Shown: positions 1 through 5,137 of the stretch, piece by piece
Layout of the letters: every line of letters begins with the position of its first letter
Position numbering within the stretch: position 1 is the first letter of the stretch
Assembly (NCBI GenBank): GCA_003222755.1
Contig: QHXA01000018.1
Coordinates: 604-9,908 of the forward strand
Direction of reading: 5' to 3'
Source of the DNA: Acidobacteriota bacterium
GTDB taxonomy: Bacteria; Acidobacteriota; Terriglobia; 20CM-2-55-15
DNA length: 9,305 bases
The notes under the pieces: model-generated
The model's input: the letters and a program-made list of their open reading frames with translations, nothing else
What the model was told of the DNA's origin: nothing
The model's database searches: none
Program-made: the position numbers and the translations under genes

Positions 1-134
1 TGGAAATGGTTAAACCGTCGAAGTCAGCGCCGCAGCTATACGTGGCAGGGCTTGGACGCTTTGCTCCATTCCAAGTACCATGGCCACGGATCGTCCGGAG
101 GCCGCGGCGTCAAACGGCGGTCACCTCCGCTTGA
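1..134 (+). pseudogene. Group II intron reverse transcriptase/maturase, C-terminal fragment, frameshifted
   Basis: Frame 1 from the first base reads WKWLNRRSQRRSYTWQGL followed by DALLH. This matches the C-terminal maturase/DNA-binding end of bacterial group II intron-encoded proteins, where a (W/F)xWLNRRSQ(R/K)RS(Y/F)xW block is typical. The expected ending, FQVPWPRIVRRPRR then QTAVTSA and a TGA stop at 132-134, is found in a different frame starting at base 69. This indicates loss of about one base near 66-69. Without the shift the frame would stop at 160-162 with an unfamiliar tail. The protein would splice its intron RNA and reverse-transcribe it during retrohoming. The catalytic RT domain lies upstream, outside the window. 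The RNA domains directly downstream support the call. The frameshift is seen in the sequence, but a sequencing error cannot be excluded. The family assignment is from recalled motifs, not a search. Confidence 0.75.
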
Positions 135-162
135 TGTCCGATACGGAAACGAGTACTTCTGA

Positions 163-236
163 AGAGCCCGGTGCTCGCAAAGGGCACGCCGGGATCTGTG
201 CGGGGGCGGTCGGGCAACCGGCCGTCCTACCGCGAT
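163..236 (+). ncRNA. Group II intron domains V and VI, with predicted 3' splice end
   Basis: Bases 163-197 fold as a domain V-like hairpin. The lower stem pairs about 163-171 with 189-197 and carries the AGC catalytic triad at 165-167. A two-base bulge (CG, 187-188) follows on the 3' side. The upper stem pairs 172-176 with 182-186 and has a five-base loop, GCAAA. One lower-stem position (166 against 194) is G opposite A, where G-U is usual. Bases 200-233 fold as domain VI: 200-203 pairs with 230-233, 204-213 pairs with 218-227, and the loop is GCAA. The two unpaired bases 228-229 leave A229 bulged as the branch-point candidate. The following bases CCGCGAT give an end of type AY at 235-236, seven bases past A229, as expected for group II introns. 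The location just after the maturase gene agrees. The 5' part of the intron is outside the window. Confidence 0.75.
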
Positions 237-250
237 AGAGCTGATCGCGC

Positions 251-319
251 TTTTTCGCAGACTGCGCGGGGAACAGGCTGCCCGCAGGGCCACTTTTTCG
301 CAGCGCAGTCTGCGAAAAA
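251..319. repeat. Perfect 17-bp inverted repeat with a competing shorter hairpin
   Basis: The 17 bases at 251-267 (TTTTTCGCAGACTGCGC) are exactly complementary to 303-319. The sequence TTTTTCGCAG also recurs directly at 294-303, where it pairs with 310-319 across a six-base loop. Two mutually exclusive hairpins are therefore possible, sharing the 3' arm. The structure starts only 15 bases past the predicted intron end, so it lies in the 3' exon. It may be a remnant of a mobile element or a transcript-end structure; no function is shown. Confidence 0.6.
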
Positions 320-338
320 CCGTAGGTTCTTTATCTGT

Positions 339-369
339 AACTTCTCCGCATTTCGCGGAGAAGTTTTCT
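339..369 (+). terminator. Candidate rho-independent terminator
   Basis: An 11-bp perfect stem pairs AACTTCTCCGC (339-349) with GCGGAGAAGTT (355-365) around a five-base loop, and TTCT follows. The T-run is short (TTTTCT including the stem end), so termination may be weak. Orientation fits the end of rightward transcription coming from the intron or its host locus. There is no T-run for the other strand. Confidence 0.45.
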
Positions 370-498
370 GAATGGAATTGTGCCTACGCGAAGGCTGCTC
401 AAATCATCCGTGTAACCGATGTTCGCGGCAACGGCGGAAACGCGGTCTCGTAGCTCAAATGCCGCCGTCTGGGTGAAGGTATGCCGCGCTGTAGCACC

Positions 499-641
499 CA
501 ATTCTCAATTCCCAATTCTCATTGATCATCCGAGGGGAAGCGCGAGCGCTGACAGTAAACCCTGCTGGCCGTACAGAACTCGCGCGCATTCCCAAACCCG
601 CTCCGCTCGGATGAGAATTCAGAATTGGGAATTGAGAATTG
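499..641. repeat. 143-bp REP-like palindromic repeat element
   Basis: Three sets of arms are nested around one centre. A 21-bp perfect pair lies at 499-519 and 621-641 (arm begins CAATTCTCAATTCCC). An 8-bp pair CATCCGAG/CTCGGATG lies at 527-534 and 606-613. A 7-bp pair GCGCGAG/CTCGCGC lies at 540-546 and 579-585. The arrangement resembles non-autonomous intergenic palindromic repeats. It differs in sequence from the repeats at 4585-5081 and 7357-7459, although it shares their AATT-rich arm style. It carries no transposase. Confidence 0.65.
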
Positions 642-816
642 GTCAGATTTCAAAATCCGCCATCCTGGACACCAAACTTCGGTGTAGCAGAAACGAATTG
701 TCTCCGTGGGGCATTTGTGTTACTCAGCACTCACCAAATCGACAGTATCTATTACAGGCAATCAGTTTTGCAGAATGTCCCTACAGCGGACACACGATGG
801 CATAAACCGCATTGAG

Positions 817-823
817 TAAGGAG
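817..823 (+). promoter_or_regulatory. Ribosome binding site deciding the receptor start
   Basis: TAAGGAG ends seven bases before the ATG at 831. It supports this start over the in-frame ATG at 876, which begins right at the hydrophobic segment but has only weak purine-rich sequence upstream. Confidence 0.7.
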
Positions 824-830
824 TAACCTT

Positions 831-3800
831 ATGTGTTACCTCGGGAAGGTGAGGGTAGGCGGCCACATCCAGTGGATGGCCTTTGTAGTTCTAGCAGCAC
901 TAGCGCTCGCGTCTTGCATTCTACCAATTCAGGCACAAGTCACGACGGCGACGCTGTATGGTGTGGTCCAGGATCCGAGTGCGGCCGTTCTGCCTGGTGC
1001 AAGCATTACGGCGACGAATCAAGGGACGGGCTTAGCTCGCAGTGTCGTGTCGGATGAGCGCGGCGAGTTTGCTATTCCTGCGCTTCCAGCCGGCGCGTAC
1101 ACCGTGAAGATCGAGATGGCCGGATTCAAGACGTACACCAACCAGGGTCTCCAGCTTGGTTCGGGCCAGAACGTGCGTCAGACCTTCGTGCTTCAGGTCG
1201 GCCAGTTGTCCGAGAACATCACGGTTGCCGAAACCGCGCCGCTCGTCGAAACTGCTTCCTCGGCCCAGGTGCAGGCGCTTGGAATCACACAGGTGAGCGA
1301 ACTGCCGCTGGCGCGCCGCAACGTCACTGGGGTACTTGCGTTAGCGGCTGGTGTGGATACGTCGGGGGCAGCCGGCACCGTGCGGATGAACGGTGTCGCT
1401 GCGGGTGGAACAGGCATCACCGTCGACGGTACGGAGGCGAACTCGAATCCGGAAGGGCGTGCGATGAGCCAGTACGGCGCCCAGAACCAGATCGATGTCA
1501 TGAGCATCGACGCGGTAGCCGAGGTCCAGGTCATCAAGGGCGTACTTCCGGCCGAATATGGAGGCGTCGCCGGTGGCCAGGTCAACCTGATCAGCCGTTC
1601 GGGCACGAACAATTTTCACGGTTCTGCGTTCGAGAATTATCAAGGCGACATGCTTTTCGCGCGCGATCCTTTCCTGCTGTCCACGCAAGCCAAACCCAAG
1701 GACAAATTCAACCAGTTCGGCGGGTCGTTGGGCGGACCGGTGGTGCGGAATCGCGCGTTTTTCTTCGGGACATATGAAGGCTATCGGGAAACTGCCGGTG
1801 TGCGCGTTAACGGTACAGTGCCAACACAGGCCTTGCGTGATCAGATCATCGCGGCCCTGCCGTTCCAGGAAACGAGGATTGCTCTGGACGCGCTGCCATT
1901 GCCGAACGTGCCAATCAATGCGGACGTGGGGATGTATAGCGGCATCGGAAATCGCACACGGCGTGAGAACCACGTGCTCGCCAAGAGCGATGTGATGATT
2001 CTGAACGGAACACTATCGGTAACGTACAGCCGAAGCAGGCCCTACACAGTGAGCCCGTCCGTTACTGTTAACGGTGCGAACGATACGATATTCCCGAACG
2101 AGCAGGATCGTGTAGCCAGCCAGTACGTATTGGCGCGTGGCGCCTGGGTCACCGAAAGCCGCTTTGGTTACAACCGTACGAAGCTGCAGCGGATCAGCAG
2201 GTTTTTCAACGTGAAAAATCCGAACAAGCCAGAAACCGGTTATTTCGAGCAAAGCATGCCTCTGTTTACAACAACCGGACTGTTCACTACGCCGAGTTCC
2301 GAGTTGTACGATCTGTACGGAGTCGCTTACAGCGCTGAGCAAAAGTTCAGCCGCATCATTGGCGGACACAATGTGAAGACGGGATTTCGATGGGTTCGCC
2401 AGACGGGGAGCCGCTCCAACCCGCAGAACCCCAGCATACGTTTCCAGAGCAAAGCAGATTTATTAGCGAATCGTCCTAATATTGTCGTGCCCACTTTCGG
2501 GGCACCGCCACATCGATCGCACATGGATGAGTTCGGCTCATTCCTTCAGGACGACTGGCGCGTCAATAAAAAGCTCGTGCTCAACCTCGGGCTGCGCTAC
2601 GACTATTACGCGGTAATGCACGTGTATCCGACGTCGCAAGTGCCGGTACAGATCGTGAACCTCGACTCACCAAAAACGTTTACCCTCGAAAGCGTGGATT
2701 TCGGCCCGGTACGCGATCCTCAAAAACCATACAACCCGGATGCTGTGAACTTCGGTCCCAGAGCCGGATTTGCGTGGACTGTTGATGGAAGGGCGAACAC
2801 CGTCGTCCGCGGCGGTGTGGGCGTTCTGTTCAGTCCGCAATTGCCCGCGGCAGTCCGGCAAAGCGCGGCCGACCCGCGCGTGCCGTTCCGTGTGCAATGG
2901 AACAGGACGGATGTGGAACGCCTTGGCCTCAAATGGCCCATGTATAACGCAGACCTCCGAGACGTTCTGATTAAGGACACAGGTGGCACGCTCAACTACT
3001 TTTCTTTATTCGATGTGAATTTAAGAAATCCCTACACCGTCCAGACGATGATTAGTTTAGAGCGGGCGCTGGGACGCTCCTTCATGTTCGAAGCCGGTTA
3101 CGTGCGCACCGACGGCAGGGATTTTCCATTGCAACGGTGGCTTGCGCAGGTATTCGACAGGCAGACTGGCGCAAGACCGGCGGGGTGGAACTTGGGCAAT
3201 CCTGGTGGTTATTGGGTCGATAGCGGCCAGACGATGGAATACAACGCCCTCCAGACCTCTATGCGAAAGCGGCTTTCGCACGGTATTCAGTTCGAGGTTC
3301 ACTACACCCTAAGTAAGGGGACTTCGACGCAGGGCGGCGATATCCAGGCGTATTATCAGGCAGGGCTTCTGGGCACCAGCAATATTCAGAACTTCTTCGA
3401 CCCCGAGGCCGATCGCACATCCAATGCGGGTGACGCGCGTCACCGCTTGACAGCGGATGTGATCTACGATTTTCCTCTGTTCAGAAACAGCAATCGGATT
3501 CTGTCGAACACGCTCGGCGGATGGCAGATTTCCAGTATATTCCGGTCGCGCTCAGGTCTTCCGGTGCTGATCTCGCAGTCATCGGGAATCAATAACAGCC
3601 GGCCGGACTACATCGGTGGTGATGCGGTGTTGTCCAACTTTAGGGACACGCTGCAATACCTCAACAAGGCTGCATTCGCTCAGGTTCCAATTAGTGCTGT
3701 CACGCAGGCTACGATTCGACCGGGGAACGTGAAACCTGACCAGTTCCGCGGGATGGCGAACTGGACCGTCGACATTGCTCTTGGAAAGAAATTCAAGATC

Positions 3801-3962
3801 ACCGAATCCAAAAGCCTGCAGATCCGGGCCGATGCCTTCAATGCACTAAACCATGTGAACTTCAATGATCCCGCGAGTGATATTTTGTCGGCCACTTTTG
3901 GGAGGATCACCAGCGCCGCGTCCGCCCGCACAGGCCAGATTGGCGCGCGGTTCGTGTTCTGA
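831..3962 (+). CDS. Oar-like TonB-dependent receptor with carboxypeptidase-regulatory-like domain
   Basis: This complete 1043-residue protein is in the usual size range for Oar-like outer-membrane receptors of Acidobacteriota. An N-region of about 15 residues leads into a hydrophobic segment (about 16-33) with likely signal peptidase I cleavage after IQA (residue 35). An LASC motif with Cys29 also resembles a lipobox. Residues about 38-125 form a CarboxypepD_reg/Cna-B-like beta-sandwich, with GVVQDPSAAVLPGASITATN and the GEFAIPALPAGAYTV motif. A plug region follows (about 130-260; VNLISRSGTNNFHGSAFE at its end), then a long beta-barrel with recurrent aromatic strands such as LVLNLGLRYDYY, and RADAFNALNHVNFNDP near the end. 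The last residues, GARFVF, end in Phe, as expected for BAM-dependent barrels. The role is energised uptake of a large or scarce ligand across the outer membrane; the substrate cannot be read from sequence. The start is supported by TAAGGAG seven bases upstream. No terminator is evident just after the stop. Confidence 0.93.
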   Translation: MCYLGKVRVGGHIQWMAFVVLAALALASCILPIQAQVTTATLYGVVQDPSAAVLPGASITATNQGTGLARSVVSDERGEFAIPALPAGAYTVKIEMAGFKTYTNQGLQLGSGQNVRQTFVLQVGQLSENITVAETAPLVETASSAQVQALGITQVSELPLARRNVTGVLALAAGVDTSGAAGTVRMNGVAAGGTGITVDGTEANSNPEGRAMSQYGAQNQIDVMSIDAVAEVQVIKGVLPAEYGGVAGGQVNLISRSGTNNFHGSAFENYQGDMLFARDPFLLSTQAKPKDKFNQFGGSLGGPVVRNRAFFFGTYEGYRETAGVRVNGTVPTQALRDQIIAALPFQETRIALDALPLPNVPINADVGMYSGIGNRTRRENHVLAKSDVMILNGTLSVTYSRSRPYTVSPSVTVNGANDTIFPNEQDRVASQYVLARGAWVTESRFGYNRTKLQRISRFFNVKNPNKPETGYFEQSMPLFTTTGLFTTPSSELYDLYGVAYSAEQKFSRIIGGHNVKTGFRWVRQTGSRSNPQNPSIRFQSKADLLANRPNIVVPTFGAPPHRSHMDEFGSFLQDDWRVNKKLVLNLGLRYDYYAVMHVYPTSQVPVQIVNLDSPKTFTLESVDFGPVRDPQKPYNPDAVNFGPRAGFAWTVDGRANTVVRGGVGVLFSPQLPAAVRQSAADPRVPFRVQWNRTDVERLGLKWPMYNADLRDVLIKDTGGTLNYFSLFDVNLRNPYTVQTMISLERALGRSFMFEAGYVRTDGRDFPLQRWLAQVFDRQTGARPAGWNLGNPGGYWVDSGQTMEYNALQTSMRKRLSHGIQFEVHYTLSKGTSTQGGDIQAYYQAGLLGTSNIQNFFDPEADRTSNAGDARHRLTADVIYDFPLFRNSNRILSNTLGGWQISSIFRSRSGLPVLISQSSGINNSRPDYIGGDAVLSNFRDTLQYLNKAAFAQVPISAVTQATIRPGNVKPDQFRGMANWTVDIALGKKFKITESKSLQIRADAFNALNHVNFNDPASDILSATFGRITSAASARTGQIGARFVF

Positions 3963-4181
3963 TTTGCACCGGAGCGGTACGCGCGGATCGAAGAAAGGAC
4001 TTTGAGTATCGGGTTCCGGATCAAGCGAACCGCCTAGATCGAGATAAATCTGCCAAAGCTTTTGTGATTCCCGCCAATGCCCAAGCGGAGTCATCCGGTA
4101 CCATTCCGCATATTCCTCACCGACAAGATCTTCCGGCGCAATCATAGAAGATATTCTAGAACCACAGTGGAAGCAGCTCAT
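3846..4181 (-). pseudogene. 3'-truncated small gene of unknown function
   Basis: The first 65 residues (4181 down to 3987) look like real protein: EDLVGEEYAEWYRMTPLGHW and later LWQIYLDLGGSLDPEPDTQ followed by SPFFD. I recall similar short proteins in Acidobacteriota and Planctomycetes that continue after SPFFD with roughly 20 more residues ending in an RVxRRxGV-like tail. Here that tail is absent. The frame instead runs about 46 residues antisense into the end of the receptor gene, which is coding on the other strand, so the natural 3' end seems lost or displaced. No strong ribosome binding site is seen for the ATG at 4181, and the internal ATG at 4145 is an alternative start. No known domain is assigned. 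Such genes often sit near toxin-antitoxin-type loci, which fits the antitoxin-like gene starting 125-140 bases away on the opposite strand. Confidence 0.5.
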
Positions 4182-4266
4182 TTACTCGCGAGGACGATTG
4201 CCTTGTACCCACCTTTTACGACCATAGCCATTCGGTTCTAGTCCAGCGTATCTGGAGTAACTTGCA

Positions 4267-4294
4267 GCGGTGGCGGAACAATTTGGTGCACCGC
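4267..4294. promoter_or_regulatory. Possible operator upstream of the antitoxin-like gene
   Basis: GCGGTG (4267-4272) and CACCGC (4289-4294) form an inverted repeat, and the second half overlaps a perfect 8-base palindrome GGTGCACC (4285-4292). It lies about 25 bases before the start of a ribbon-helix-helix protein. Proteins of this fold usually bind short palindromes at their own promoter. The match is short and could be chance. Confidence 0.25.
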
Positions 4295-4318
4295 CTCTGA
4301 GGTGGTATGGTGACCGGT

Positions 4319-4852
4319 ATGGCAACCACAAAACTCACAATCACTCTCGAGGACGATCAGCTCGAGGAGATACGCGAGTTCGTCGCAAACGGGAACGCAT
4401 CCAGCGTCTCCGCCTTCGTGAAGCATGCGGTCGGAGTCGCTCTTCACGATGCAGCTGGATGGAAAGAGATGCTTAAAAGCGCGCTGGCCGAGACCGGCGG
4501 TCCGCTCACAAAGAAAGAACGTGCGTGGGCGGATGGCGTTCTCTCTCCACGCCGAAAGGGCGGACGTGGGCTCGGAGGAAATTTGAAATTGGACGAATCC
4601 TACATCTCAGATCCGAAATCCGAAATCTCTGATTGGACTGGTCCCAAGCGCCAAAAGGCGCCCGAACCTATGCTCAGGAAGTTCAATTTCAGACATCCTG
4701 ACCTGGTCAGACTATTTGTAGCAAACGAGGAAATCAGAATGAGCCAGCGAAGTCCCCTCCTCAGCCGAGGAGGGGTGGCTGCGCCATCAAGAAAATGTCG
4801 CGAAGCCTCCTTTGCGCGAAGCGCAAGCGCGATAGCGCGCAGCCTCAAGTAA
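4319..4852 (+). CDS. Ribbon-helix-helix antitoxin-like protein, orphan, with repeat-derived C-terminus
   Basis: The N-terminus MATTKLTITLEDDQLEEIRE fits a MetJ/Arc-type DNA-binding fold (beta strand about 3-9, then two helices). It continues with SVSAFVKHAVGVALHDAAGW and GGPLTKKERAWADGVL, as in ParD/VapB-like antitoxins of 80-90 residues that neutralise a PIN-domain or similar toxin encoded just downstream. No toxin is present here. From about base 4577 the frame enters repeat DNA: residues GNLKLDES onward are translated palindromic repeat, and PLLSRGGVAAPSRKC near the end is a second repeat. The original protein probably ended near 4575, so roughly the last 90 residues are an insertion artefact. 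The start is set at the second ATG, where family proteins usually begin. ATG 4307 or GTG 4310 in the same frame lie closer to the purine-rich GAGGTGG at 4299-4305 and are alternatives. Confidence 0.65.
   Translation: MATTKLTITLEDDQLEEIREFVANGNASSVSAFVKHAVGVALHDAAGWKEMLKSALAETGGPLTKKERAWADGVLSPRRKGGRGLGGNLKLDESYISDPKSEISDWTGPKRQKAPEPMLRKFNFRHPDLVRLFVANEEIRMSQRSPLLSRGGVAAPSRKCREASFARSASAIARSLK
4585..4627 (+). repeat. Repeat family A, left arm
   Basis: A 43-base arm starting GAAATTGGACGAATCC is complementary to 5039-5081 at 42 of 43 positions (A4602 is the mismatch). A closely related arm occurs at 7413-7455 in opposite orientation, and a shorter one at 7360-7386. The arm lies inside the antitoxin reading frame. 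Confidence 0.85.
4688..4704. repeat. Middle arm of the nested palindrome, left side
   Basis: These 17 bases (TTCAGACATCCTGACCT) match the complement of 5017-5033 at 15 of 17 positions. The pair sits between the outer family A arms and the inner family B element, so the symmetry continues inward. Confidence 0.5.
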
Positions 4853-4990
4853 AGGCGCAGACGGGGTGGTGCTGGTCAAGAAAATTATTTGTGGCTTGAA
4901 CGAACCACCCCATGCGCGCCGAATAAGGTGCCTTCGGACATTTTCTTGATGGCGCGGCCACCCCTCCTTTTCCAAGGAGGGGACTTCGCT
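4746..4990. repeat. 245-bp MITE-like palindromic element (family B)
   Basis: The terminal arms AGCGAAGTCCCCTCCT (4746-4761) and 4975-4990 are perfectly complementary over 16 bp. An adjacent pair, 4768-4799 with 4937-4968, matches at 31 of 32 positions. Each end also forms its own hairpin: CCCCTCCTC/GAGGAGGGG (4754-4762 and 4767-4775), and CCCCTCCTT/AAGGAGGGG (4961-4969 and 4974-4982). A central pair GGGGTGGT/ACCACCCC lies at 4863-4870 and 4904-4911. Such CCCCTCC...GGGGTGG elements are recalled as scattered intergenic repeats in several bacterial phyla. It encodes no transposase and contains the stop codon of the antitoxin frame (4850-4852). Confidence 0.75.
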
Positions 4991-5038
4991 CGCCACGGTT
5001 CAGTCTGAATTCCTGGAGCTCAGGAGGTCTGAATTTGG

Positions 5039-5081
5039 GATTTCGGATTTCGGATCTGAGATGCAGGATTCGTCCAATTTC
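5039..5081 (-). repeat. Repeat family A, right arm
   Basis: This is the inverted partner of 4585-4627, with one mismatch over 43 bases. It closes the large nested palindrome. It lies 57 bases past the 3' end of the GH3 gene, in that gene's transcription direction. No separate terminator is seen between 5082 and 5137. Confidence 0.85.
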
Positions 5082-5137
5082 GAAATGGTCTTCGCTCGAT
5101 TCGCTTCACAGCTTCATAGAAACTTTTTCGCTTCCGC

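Larger units (their letters stand above)
237..830. other. Non-coding stretch between intron end and receptor gene
   Basis: I see no convincing gene here. After the intron end, the stretch holds a hairpin cluster (251-319), a terminator-like hairpin (339-369), a 143-bp palindromic repeat (499-641) and about 190 bases of leader before the receptor gene. Open frames over 171-371 and 419-805 read through the intron RNA or the repeat, and their translations resemble no protein family. I found no well-spaced -35/-10 pair upstream of the receptor gene, so its promoter is not called. Confidence 0.6.

Noticed and set aside
171..371. 66-residue open frame on the plus strand
   Set aside because: It overlaps group II intron domains V and VI and the following hairpins. 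Its translation (GTPGSVRGRSGN...) is a typical false protein from intron RNA.
713..755. Possible sigma-70 promoter for the first receptor (TTGTGT with TATCTA)
   Set aside because: The spacing is about 25 bases, far from 17, and no better-spaced pair was found.
419..805. 128-residue open frame on the plus strand
   Set aside because: It reads straight through the 499-641 palindrome (NSQFPILI and RIQNWELRIG are translated arms), has no ribosome binding site and resembles no known family.
4754..4775. GC-rich 9-bp hairpin as a terminator
   Set aside because: No T-run follows, and the hairpin recurs at 4961-4982 as part of the family B element, so it is repeat structure.
4585..5081. CRISPR-like repeats
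   Set aside because: The repeats are inverted pairs, not a series of direct repeats with regular spacers, and no cas genes are present.
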